Assembly (NCBI GenBank): GCA_019137255.1
Contig: WPDH01000026.1
Span: forward strand, 1 to 64,000
DNA: 64,000 nt
Direction of reading: 5' to 3'
Source: Corinectria fuckeliana
Taxonomy: Eukaryota > Ascomycota > Sordariomycetes > Hypocreales > Nectriaceae
Each line of letters opens with the position of its first letter. The first letter of the stretch is position 1. Below the pieces are notes generated by a model. It was given only the letters and a program-made list of their open reading frames with translations. It did not search any database and had not been told where the DNA came from. Made by a program: the position numbers and the translations under genes. This document shows positions 9,973 to 21,178 of this stretch, piece after piece.

Positions 9973-11629
9973 CTATCGTTGGCGGTAAGGGACATCTCTC
10001 TGCTTGAGCCTGCTCGTCCTCCATCCTTCATACCACTGTTCTTTGCTGGCTTCACGCAATTCGGCTCGCCACTCGGTGAAGACGGCTTCCTTGAGACGTT
10101 GGAAGTCACAATGCTCCTCGTTGTAGGGGTCCGCGAAACCCCAAGGGAACTGCCGGCCAACAAGACCAGGTTCGTACAAGTCAGGGCTAATGATTGAGAG
10201 CGGTAAGAACGGTGTCTCTTCCTCCTTGGCATCCTCCTGGGCCTTGTGTCGTCGGATGGAGTTGGTCGACAAACGCTTCGAATTGGGCGATGCTGCAGGG
10301 GATTCACGGGTACCCTGAATTGGGAGCTCCTGGTCCTCCGGGGTCTCAGCGCCAGCTCGGTTATAATCAGACTCTTCGTCATCCTCATCCTCATCCTCGT
10401 CTTCTTCGGCGATTTTGTCGCTGTTGCCGTCTTCGTCATCGAGACCAAGGGCCTCCAGGGGATCCAGGCCAGACTTCTTGAGGCTGTCCCAAACGCTCTT
10501 CTTGAGGACATTCATATGCTTCGTAGTGATGGTGTCCGCCTTGGCAATGACAGGGATGACTGTCGTCTTGCCTTGGAGGGCGCGCACGACCTGTAGGTCG
10601 AGGTCCTCGTCGAGGCTGCCCAGAACGCGAGCGACCTCTTCCCTATAGTGACCATTCTGGCCATTGGCAGCGATCTTCCTGGCTGTTGCGACATTGCGGT
10701 CGAGACGAGCGGGATCGAGGACGAGGAAGGTAGCATGGATGTGGGTATCCTGTACGCCAGGCGATCGCACGACCTTCATTTCCTCGGCAAATGTCTCCTC
10801 GAACTTGCTCTCCAGAAATGCCGACATCTCTCTAAGCTGAAGGTCGACCACGTTCTTCTCCAGACCCTCGGAGTCCCAAAGGGTTAGGCCGACGCGCTCG
10901 CCATCAATCTCAGTCTCGAGGTAGTGGGGGATGAAGTTTCCAGAAGGGGCTCGTTCCGAGACAAAGTCATCTTCGGGCTTTTTGGAGCGCTTCTTGGCGG
11001 GGAGAGCCAAGGCGGTCTTGAGAAACTCAAGGAAACTCGTCTTGCCAGCATTGCGAGTGCCAATGACGAGGATGCTGGAAAATTGGAGACATTTGATCAG
11101 CAAAGTGGGACGAGCACGCGACGAGGGGCACAGGATGGCCAGATCAGCAAGAGGAAGCTCGTGACATGACTTACTTCAAAGGCGTGGGATCCTTTCTTCT
11201 GCGAACCCGGCGAGGGCTGTTGACGGTGCTGATGGCGCTGCTGGCATAGCTGTAGCGACCGCGGTGCGTCATGCTCTCGGTTCTGGCGTAGGGGTCGAAG
11301 CCACCGTTGGGCAAAGGAGGGACGGGGACAGCAACGCCGTAGTTGCGAGGCCGGTCGACGGAGGGACGGACGCTGCTGTAGTCGGCGGATCGCGGAGCGG
11401 TGGCGGGCGATTCGGGACGCAAGTCGGCACCAAACGACTTGGACAATTGCTCGGTGTTTTTGGCGAACTCGGGCAGCTTGGGAGGAACACGAGAGGCGGC
11501 GGCCAGGCGCTGGCGTTCAAGCTCGGCCTCTCTAAGAGCCTGAGCCTTGCGGCCGCCCTTGCCCAGATCACCGCTTTTACTGCGTCGTAGCAACATTCCG
11601 AAGCTTGTGCGACGAGGCGGAGTGCTCAT
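9973..11629 (-). CDS. Divergent septin-like GTPase
   Basis: Two exons, 11175-11629 and 9973-11074, with a 99-bp intron (GTAAGT..CCAG); 518 aa. The spliced junction reads TPLNILVIGTRNAGKTSF, the FNxLVxGxxGxGKS-like entry of septin G domains. Motifs: P-loop GTRNAGKTS at ~157-165, G3 DSEG at ~219-222, G4 AKAD at ~329-332 (the septin-typical form), and the near C-terminal block FPWGFADPYNEEHCDFQRLK, which matches the septin unique element (WG...N.xHCDF). Features unlike core septins are the altered P-loop interior, a long acidic insert (EEDEDEDEDDEESD) after G4, a basic disordered 150-residue N-terminus and no C-terminal coiled coil. Septins form filaments at septa and polarised growth sites; this looks like one of the extra, divergent septins of filamentous fungi rather than a CDC3/10/11/12 orthologue. 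Confidence 0.75.
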
Positions 11630-14600
11630 TCTTCTGGGAAAGTGTCATGAAAGGAAAGAGTCGCGACGGGGGGGCGCCCGAGGGCATAAACGGACGGAGG
11701 AGGGTGGAGGGTGGATTGAGGAGAGAAGGTGGGGACGACCGACTAGGGGTCGATGGATGATGGGGCAGGAACAAGTCGAGAACGAATGAAGAAGGAACCG
11801 AGGCGGGCGAGCGAAGCCTGAAGACGACAAGCGCAGCGCGAGACGGACGACGATTCGGAGGCTAAGGTAGTAAAGGGCCACGAGGGGGGACGGCGCGATA
11901 GTGACGGCGACGACGACGGCGACGGCGACAATGGCGGCGACAACTCAGGAGAGTACGATCGATAGACAGCCGGCAGGCGAAAGCGCGGGTCGTCGAATTC
12001 GTGGCAATGGTCAATGGTCGAAAGCACGATTCAGGAGCTCCGAAGTTGTGGAGAGGGAGGATGGGACGGGTCGGATGGACAGCGGCGGCTAGCGAGCGCG
12101 GGAAGTTGTTCGTGCGTGAGAGCTTGTGAGCTTGTCTCGAGAGGGACGGGAGGGTGGGGTGAGTAAAGGCCGGTAGATTGATGAAAGGGGCGCTGCAGTT
12201 GCGCAGAGTGAACCCGGAGGATTTGGATGGATTTCCTGCAGGCAGCTTGTCTGCTTGAGACGGTCCGGTGTCGAAGACGTGGATAGTTGATGCGCGGGCG
12301 TTGGGGACGAAGGAAGACTGAGAGAGCGAGAGAGAGAGAGTCGGCCGCGTTTTCGTCTTGCAGGGGAAACCAGGTCCAGCGGGTTCGGGGGTTGGTGATT
12401 GGCCAGGTTTTGATGGACTGGTCAAATGAAATCGAGGTTGGGTCGCGCAGCCTGTGTGAATCCTTGATGCGGATGCGGATGCGGATGCGGATGTGAAGAC
12501 GGGAGACGACGGTTTCAGCCGGGATTCGAAGAACTTGACCGTTAAGAGGGAGGCCTCGACTCAAAACAAACCAAGAAACGGCCAGACGCAGACACGATGA
12601 ATTCCGTCTAGATGCCGGAATGTCGGGTCAAAAGAAACAATGAGCACATCAGTTCTAGAGTCTGAAACAGAACAGGAGGAGCAGGAGAAGTGGTCAGTCA
12701 ATCAAGGAGAAGGAGTGCAGCAGGCATGGGGTGAGAGGGACAAGAGACAGCCGCCGGACTGGCCAGGGGCTGTTGGCAATCGGGACCTCAGTGCCAGGTC
12801 TCCTGCCAGTACGAGCTACTATCTACTTCGTAGTACTCTGTGTTACGAAGACCGTGCAAAGGACCGTCAACACGACATTGTTTCGGGCGTTTTTTTTGGG
12901 CTAAATGCTTGCTACTACCTTACAGAAGTAACTTACATACTATGTACTACATAGATTAGTAGACAGTAGATTACTTTCTACGTTGCTAGTGTGTAAAACA
13001 TTGCTCCTCTACCATCCTGTTATTTCGCCTCGTCTACAGTTTAGACCCAGCCCGGCCTTTTCAACCCAGCCCAATACGTACCGTACCGACAAAACAAAGG
13101 CCCCGAGCGAGCAACCAGCAAGCGTCGCAAATCTTCCCAGCAACATTCCAGGGGGTTGTAATCGGGCTCTGCAGCGGATGAACTCGATGAAACCGGGGAC
13201 CTACAGGACCGATACGACACTCGATTGGCTGAGGTTCTGGGTGCGCTAGAGCCTGAGGTCAGGGGCGCAGGGTCCAAGTCGAAAAGGTACGTAGATTGCC
13301 TCGTCTAGGTAACTGTGGACACGGACTCTGCTCTGCACTCCGAGTCTGCACGGCACGGCAGACTCCACTCCACATCTGCACGCACCGCTCCACCAACCAA
13401 GGCGGAATAATAAAAGGGGCAAATGGACGGTAAACGGGGAACTCTAAATGGATGGCAACCTCTGCCCGTACAATGTGTGTCTCTACTTTGTACACTCTTG
13501 GCTTATTAGGAGAGTAACGTCGCACCGCGACCTTCTTACTGCTACTAGTAGCTGTAAATACCTACCTAGGTACCGCAGGTATGGAAGCATCTAAGCACGA
13601 TCCTACGGTGGATTGATTTCCTTTTGATTTGTTTGTCGGATCGAGTGTCGGAGAGCAGCTAGACTAGGAGAGTAACTTGGCGGACGAGGAGAGACAAGAC
13701 GGGTAGGTCGACAGTCGACAGAGACAAAACACACTAAGCTAGGGTGCTCGGTCCCCAGCCAATTTGAGCCCTTACAACAACCCTACGACAAGACTACTAT
13801 AGGCCAGTACTACTGTTATTATACTACGTACGGAGGTCCTGGGCTAAGGATGCGAGATATCCTCTCGTCAGCAATATCTACCAGCAGTAGTCAGGGTCTA
13901 TGAACGTACAGGGATCAACCACTACACGATCCATCTTCCAGGCCTTCGTCAGTCCTGTAGCTTGCTAGCCTCTAGGCACTTTCGAGGCACTTTGACCTCT
14001 CTCTCTCTCTCCAGTCTCCACCAAACTGGGACACGCTTCTGCAGGTACCGATATTGTCAGCTCCACTGGCATCCGTTCCAGCTCCCACTGTCTCTAGCCA
14101 CTATTCCGGAATCGGAAGAGGGAGCGAGAGTTGAGCAGGCATCAACAGAAAACCATGTAGCCGTTTGGGGAAGAAGGTGATCTTGAAAGGCTGGAAGCGC
14201 CCAGGCAGTTACCTACTCCGTACTCATCTACCCGTTTCTCCTCACAACATCAGCATCTTTACCACCACCACCAAGGTATCATTCGTTTCCAGCAAGCTCC
14301 CGAATAGCGTGCAGTCCGGCCAAGCCCTGGGAAACATCGCCTACCATGGGCCTTGCCCACTAACTAATGCAGGCGATTCACGTTTCCACGGCCGGCAGTG
14401 CATCCAGTCCAGCGCCTCGACGGGGCCAGGGTGCGCTAGACTCGCCCCTTCGGACAATTTCTTGGTCATCTCTACCAACCGCCAGGGCGCCGGTGCGTGT
14501 AGATATTTAGAGGCGCTGAACCATTAGGACAATAGGCAACAATTCCGTTTCCAAGTCTCCGTCTGTCTCAGCCGCCACTGCGACATGCATGCATGCATCT

Positions 14601-15799
14601 CGCCCACTCTACCACGTGTCTAGCTACGCGACTAGTTACGGGGCCGTACTTATCTTGCATCGCGGCCATGTCTCGACAGGTCCCACGTTTGCTCTCACGT
14701 GCACAGTCTCCTATGCCGCTGACATGGCTTTGCGGAGCAGCAGCCAGCATGGATGGATGGATTGTAGTAGCCAGCCCTTGCAAGCCATCCATCCTCCACG
14801 CTCGCTATTCCCGGTTAGTAGCATTTGTGCTCCGGCTCTGTTGGGAGTGAAATTCAAGCTTGTCCTGCCCATTGTCAATTCCCCGTCCTCCCCGGCCCTA
14901 GCTGTGCCTTAGGCCTACATCTCATGATTCAGCAAGCCAGGTCCTCGCAAGTGCATCTTTCCGAGTTCTTTCGCTGTTCCAGCCTGATGGGCTCTCGTCT
15001 CATGAAGGTACTGAAGCCGAACCCCTGCCGCAGCCAGTGAGGCTCGACTTTTGAAAATAGAGGTGAAACAAAACAACCCGAAATCCATCTCACCACATCG
15101 ATGTCATGAACAGCACAGTGCTGGGCTTGTCGTCCTTCCGTTTCACGCGCTTCACGTGTCAACAGCCAAGTGGTCTTTTAGGCTGCACCCAGACTGCCCG
15201 CCGCAGCTTATCTTATCCGCTTTCCCGCCTGCGCTTGCACATGCACATGTCACTCTACTTCACACAGTCCATGCTCCATCCTGTCCTGTCATAGTAGTAA
15301 GCAATTCCTCGTGTTTCGGCGTGGTAATTACATCGTAGATAACGTACAGCGTAAATCTATCCTCAATCGGCGAAACTCGCACACCGCACCCAGAAATGGC
15401 GTTCACCTCAGCTTAATCCAACGTTTCCCTTGCGGTTCTTTTCCAACTTACTGTGTCATACACGGTGTTGCCGTCGTATAATACTAGTAGTTTGCTGTCG
15501 TCCATCGTGGCAATCTCCCCTTTTTACTTTCACTGTTGTCCCAGAACCTAGGTAGTCTCTGTGGTCATGATCAGTGTGGTGGTTTTTTCTTCCTGTCACT
15601 CATGCGGCTCTGTCTATGCCCCAGATCCTGTGACGCCTCTGCCAGACAAATTCAGAGTCCCCAGCTCATCATCTATCTTTCTAACTTGTACAAGGCCCGG
15701 TGCCGTATAGAGGGGCGATTTGGGCTCCATGTTATACATTCACAACATCTCTCTCCTAATGATTCGCCTTCTTCGAAGCGAGGCGAGTTGAGCGTCCTC
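11630..15799. other. Long gene-poor intergenic region
   Basis: About 4.2 kb. The first ~900 bp is the promoter/leader of the septin-like gene and is G-rich on the plus strand. The rest contains many short ORFs (for example 13962-14180, 14165-14527, 14589-14912) without conserved motifs, and scattered TACCTA/TAGGTA words (13558-13580). No tRNA, transposon ends or protein homology seen. It may hold an unrecognised non-coding transcript. Confidence 0.45.
12466..12492. repeat. (GATGCG)n microsatellite, 4.5 units
   Basis: Direct reading shows GATGCG repeated four times and ending GAT, upstream of the septin-like gene. A simple slippage repeat with no coding role. Confidence 0.8.
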
Positions 15800-17826
15800 T
15801 CATCCCTCAAACACCTCGTGCTGCAACTCGATGCCGAAGTCTTGCGCTACGTCCTTCATGCGCTTCTCCATCTCGTCTTCCATGCCGCCGCCCAGGCCCA
15901 ACCACTGCCGCAGCTTGAAGACGTAAAAGGCCACGTCCGACACGGCCATGGCCGTCTGGAACAGCAAGTGTCGCCAGCGGTTCTGCAGCCGCTGAGCCCA
16001 CGGCACGTTGGGGTCCTGGAAGAGGCTGCGGCTCGCCCACTGGCCCATCATCTTGACGCGGTTGACCGGCGACCCCAGGTACTGGTTGTTGCCCTGCACG
16101 ATGCGCATGTTGCGTCCGATGAAGATGAGCTCGTTGGGCCACTTCTCCTCGTCCGTCAGGATCTCCCGGATGCCCTGCTTCATCCGCTGCTGCATCGCGT
16201 AGTGCCGCTCTGCCGGCGTCTTGGTGCCTTCGAGCTCCTGCATCATCTTGGTGCGCGTCGACGAATCTCCGCCCTCGTACGGCCGCATGAGTGTCGCGCT
16301 CGCGAACAGATCCGCCGCCTTGATGCCCCAGGCCTCTGTCACCCGCGTGATGGTCTTGTTGTCGAACGTCATGAGCGCCTTCCAGAAGGTGCCGTACTCG
16401 TGTCGGAACTTCTGCGACATGTACACATACAGCCCGTGGTCGATGAGCACCAGCTCCGAGTGCCCGTTGGGTAGCCGTCGGATGAAGATGTTGCCCGGGT
16501 GCGGGTCGCAGTGCACCACTCCCCACTTGAAGATCTGCGCCGAGAACAGGTCCACCATGGTCGTCATGACCTCCTGGGTTGAGAGGCCGAGGCCGCCGCG
16601 CCCACGCCGGCCCCGCCACTCTTGCCGCTCCGGCTTGAGCTTCTCCTTGTACGGCTTTGTTCGCAGCTCTCGTCGGGCCGAGGCCATATCGACCGGGGGC
16701 AAGGGGGTTCCGGCGCCGGGGGAGCCATTGCCGTGGCCACCTAGCCACCTACCCGTCATGGACTTCTTGTCCCACAGCCGCACGCCCTCGATCCACTCTG
16801 TCACCAGGACTCGCCTCGTCGTGAACTCGGGGTACACGGTGGGCACGTAGACACGGCCCTTGAGGCTCCTCTCGGAATTGACGAGGTCCCGCATCGTCTC
16901 CGAGTTCTTGGCCTCGTTGCAGAAGTCAGTCTCGAGCTCAAGTCGCTCCGTGATGAAGGGCACCAGTGTGTACAGCGGCAAGTCGAACCACTTCGAGTAG
17001 ATCCATGTCACGGTTCTATCCCGTATGTCAGCATTGGGGATGTTCTCGGGCGTAGGGAAGAGGGCACTCACTCGAACGCCCACAGATCCCACGATATTTG
17101 CTTGGCAATCTCCCGCTTCTGAATCTTGATTGCCACCTCGCGGCCATCGGGCAACTTTGCCCAGTGAACCTGCGCAACACTTGCACTTGCCCGAGCTCTC
17201 CTCTCCATCAGGCCCATGCCCTCTTTGCCAGTGAAGCTAACGCCAAACACCTCCTCGACGCTCTTGCCGCCAAAGTCCTCACGGACCACGGCCTCGATGT
17301 CCTTCCATTCGTCCTGCGGCGCATCGTCAAACATGCGACCAAACATCTTCTGGAACTCGGGAGGCAGCACGGCGCTCTGCATGGCGATGGCTTGCCCGAT
17401 CTTGAGGTATAGGCCGCCATTAGCTCGCAGCAGGTGGAAGAGGCGCTCGGCGTTGCGCAGATGGAGGTCCTGAACAGACCCGCCCGTCCACGGCTCCAGT
17501 CGGAAGTTGAGTTTGTAGTCGAGGGCGACGAGCAGGCCGGTGCCGAAGGTTCGCAGCGACCGGGCGAAACCCCCGGCGTACACCCGCCGGTCGGCGATGT
17601 AGATGACGCCGCCCACCACAGATATAGCTGCCAGACGTCGCGCCCACCGCCGACCGCGACGGTACTGCTTAGCTGCCTTCGGGGCGCCGAGTTCTGCGGG
17701 GGACGGGGGCCGCATGGGTTGGTAAGGGCCGCCGGATGCCTGGCGGCGCGGGGGGACGGCGGGTCGGTGGCGGAGCGGCGAGGGGCGGGCTGCCCTTGAG
17801 GCGCCCAGCAAGCCGTGGCGCAACAT
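15800..17826 (-). CDS. Mitochondrial ABC1/UbiB-family atypical kinase-like protein
   Basis: Two exons, 17072-17826 and 15800-17015, with a 56-bp intron (GTGAGT..ATAG); 656 aa. ABC1/UbiB proteins are atypical kinases or ATPases of mitochondria and plastids that support coenzyme Q synthesis or distribution. Hallmarks: KxGQ motif in LYLKIGQAIAMQSAVLPPEF (~142-145 of KIGQ), the lysine in VAIKIQ (~234), VTEWIEG, the catalytic-loop equivalent HCDPHPGN (~420-427) and the metal-binding LIDHG (~442-446). The N-terminus is Arg-rich without acidic residues (MLRHGLLGASRAARPSPLRH), as in mitochondrial presequences, with a possible membrane helix at ~65-78. A basic Gly/Arg insert lies at ~340-396, before the catalytic loop. 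The outer Cqd1/Mcp2 (Cqd2)-like branch seems more likely than COQ8, since the COQ8 KxGQ context differs, but I cannot separate these firmly. Confidence 0.88.
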
Positions 17827-20800
17827 TGTCGTCGTCGTCGGTCAGGAGGAAGAGCGTCGTCGTCGAGTGAAAATTATGAGGGGGGCTTCACAGAGAGTAA
17901 GCGCAACGACAATTGAAGGAAGTTGTGTCGAGGGGTAGCCGTGAACGCAGCAGGAAGTTCGGGCAAGGTGATGACGTCCGATAAAGAAAAAAAGCCCGGT
18001 ATCAGCTTATCGCCGAGTCCTTTCGGCAAATTGGTGGCGGCACACGACCATCCGCGGACCTGCCGCGGACTTCAGTCACACCAAATCCCGACTCTCCATA
18101 GGAAGTCATCGGCACGACCCGGAAGAGCTTGCAAATAGGTTATATGAATATGGATGCGATCTTGCTACTTGGTGGTAGTTGTGGCGCAGCTGAGGTGTTC
18201 TGATCAGCCTCGTGGCAGGTTGTTTGGATTACGCAACCTTGTTCGTTGATTTCGAAACGCGACAAGCTTCTCGTGCAAGTGGTTATAACTCAAACCACGA
18301 GCCACAAGCGTTGGGACATCTTTAGTAGCACATTTTGATGATATGTCCGCAATTGCACGTAAACAAAAACGGCGTGCCAGAAATGTATGCAGTATGAGAA
18401 GAGTATGGAGACGAATGTACTGCTGGATGCGAAGTTTCGGGTTATGATCACAGGGGCTACAGGGTGCGGCCATTTCAAAGTCGGTTCATTGAACGAAGCA
18501 CCCCGTCCTGAATACCCCAGCCCATTGAGTAATAACAAGCGCAGGGCGATCAAGAAAGCTCTCACTTGGAAGACATCTATAAATCATAGCTTTGACCTTC
18601 ACACATAACCTAAGATGTGAGCGGTAGTCAAGTCATGATGTTAGACGTTGCCAACGTTTGCTCACAGTATTGTAACTGGTAGACTTACGAAGATGGCATT
18701 TGATGGGTCACCTTTTGCTTCTTTCTCATAGATAGGCATTCGTACGCTTCTGGACACAACAGCAAGCGGGAGCAGTCACAATATAAACAAGGGCAATTCC
18801 GTGATGGGGTTCGGTTCGATGTGGTTCGTGGCTCGCGCCATAGTAGATGCAAATCTGCTGTGCCGCACGAACTGGTCAGCGCACCGACGTGACCAAACGC
18901 GTTGATGTTGCGCCTGTCAATGCAAGGGTTCGCAAAGCTCATTTCCAGATGGAGGAGCCTCCGTCCGATGCTTGTGTATTCGTACATCCATCTCACTTAC
19001 GTAGCATCTTGTCTACTCAGCACTCGGCTCGTCTCGTCTCTCTGACTGGTGTCAAAGAATCGACTTTGAAACCGAAGATCGGCCATGATCTGCGACAACC
19101 ACAGGGCACAGCCACGTTAGAAAGCCCAAACGTGGTTTTCTTCGACTCTTTCATGCAAACCCAGGGAACCAGGCTCGGCAGATGCAGGTCTCAACCTGGC
19201 GGTAATCGAGGTGCTAGTGAAATGCGACTCGCGAGTGGTTGTATGGCATTGGTGGAGGACATCCACCGAAGGAACATCGGCCCGTCACAGGTTGATTCGC
19301 CCTTAGCTTAGCACCCCGGCCTTGATCCTGACAGGGACCCTGGCTCCCCGAAGTCGTCACCATCAGATTGGGTCCGGCCGACATGGGCTGGTTTTGGGCA
19401 AACGCGAAAGAGATTGGGGTGAATCGTGGCATCGCCCTCTGGGGCATTGCTCTAAAGCTTCTTCAACCTGCCTTAGTTCCAGGTGCCTCGAATGTCGCGA
19501 GACGCTACTGAGATAGTTGAGCATATGTAAAATGAGGGTGGCTTTTGGGGAAGGCATGGAAGTGACGCGAGTCAAAGTGAGTGATTAAGGCCGGGTATTT
19601 GGTCTGTTAGCCGTATCCGCCAGCGCGTCCGAGTGGGAGGAGAGCCAATTTCCGACAAACTGCGGTCCGGCGTGTCCCTGGGAGAACCTGCAGGTACGTA
19701 GTAGAGGCTGTCATTTGCATTCCCAGGTGGTGCTGGTGTTGGTGCTGTGTGTGGTGAAAACAAGTTTCCGTACTCCGTAGCGCGACGACAAAGCCTTGCT
19801 TTTTGCGACCCCAGCCAGCGGCATTAGATGAAAACGTTAAGACGCACGAGAGCCTACTATATTGGTACAACGAATGAGCGGTTGGTGGCTATCAACAACT
19901 GGGCTGTTCGCAGGCCCTGGCCCAGAGCTGGGCTTATGTTTTAGCAGGGGCCGGCTGTACAGTGATCCACTCGGTCGCTTGGCGTCACTGGGCCACCACC
20001 GGTCGACGGACAGATAACGCGCCTGGATGGAGATTCTGGCTTGAGATGCGCCTGCCCTGAGCAGGAAGAAGCACTTACGCACATAACTGCCTGTACGAAG
20101 TACGTTGTGCAGAGAAGGGAGCTTGTCAAACCACGCCAACGCATCCATAAGTACAGGCAACCTGGACGTATGATTCAGGTCCGTATAAGGTTCGTGGCTC
20201 TCCGGCGTATCTGTGTCGTGCAGCAGCCCGTGGAGTCCAGAGTTGGCAGCGCGCCCTCTGTCCCTCGTACCTGGTTCAGTGGAGAACCTTATGGGCCTCC
20301 ATTGCTCAGGCTCCCGTCCCGTCTGTATCGCAAGCGTTCCAGGTCTGGACTCTCCGCTTCAGGGCGGGCCAGAAAGGAACCCGGGGCAGTTGAGTGCAGG
20401 CACTACAGGGCACCGGGGCACCAGGGCACCCAAGGCAATCCACTCATTATTCGTGCGTCTACACCTGGAGGTCCTTCCCACCATCCGTCCCTGGCCTAGC
20501 AGCGCCCCCGAAGTCAAGCTAAGCCACCAAAAGCCAAGCGGCAGGACCTCCATTACGCCCACCCAAGCCTTCCTCCCCCTCTCAGGCCCCAGTTTGGAGG
20601 TGTCCCTAGTAACTTGCCCTCCTGTATTCGTACTTCGTACTCTGTGCTCTGCGTCGACGCAACTCTTCTTGGCCATCGTCGTTCCTTTCCGCCTTGGAGT
20701 CACGACGCAGGACAACGAATACATCGAAGACGACACCCAGGACGGCATACACGACTTCGTCTACGATACCGCGCGCTGGCTCTGTTGCGATCCATTCATC

Positions 20801-21178
20801 TCCCCCACTGCGATTGCTGCGACTTCGACCCTCTGCGACTACAGCCACGACTACGATACCATCGTCAACTCGACATCATCCGCGAGGAAAGAGAGGACGG
20901 ATCTCGCAAGGAGAAGGATTGGCTGATCGATCGAATTTCACCGCTTGACGAGCTCTCTACGTCATTAATGTCCGACACGACCTTCGCTATTGCCTCCGAC
21001 GACTTATCTTTCAAACCCCATGAGACTAAACTGCTACTACTCTCGATAATCTGCCCACTGAGAGGAGCCCTTCACTGAACCCACGAACCACCGTCTCCGC
21101 GTCTCAACGACGTCGGCTGCCCATCTTGTCGTCACTGTCTTGTCTCTTCGCCAACTCAGCGCCTAGTGCACCGCCGCA
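17827..21178. other. Gene-poor divergent intergenic region
   Basis: About 3.35 kb between two divergent genes. It includes both promoters. ORFs such as 18847-19311, 20213-20926 and 20614-21078 have no domain or conserved motif and overlap one another in different frames, so I do not call them genes. The last ~500 bp is C/T- and A/C-rich, typical of a fungal promoter and 5' leader for palI. Confidence 0.45.

Noticed and set aside
15807..16748. Long minus-strand ORF overlapping the ABC1 kinase gene
   Set aside because: Arg/Ala/Gly-rich shadow frame of a GC-rich coding region; the real frame carries HCDPHPGN and LIDHG.
20213..20926. 237-codon open frame upstream of palI
   Set aside because: Starts at a non-conserved position, overlaps long ORFs in other frames, has promoter-like low-complexity composition and no recognisable motif.
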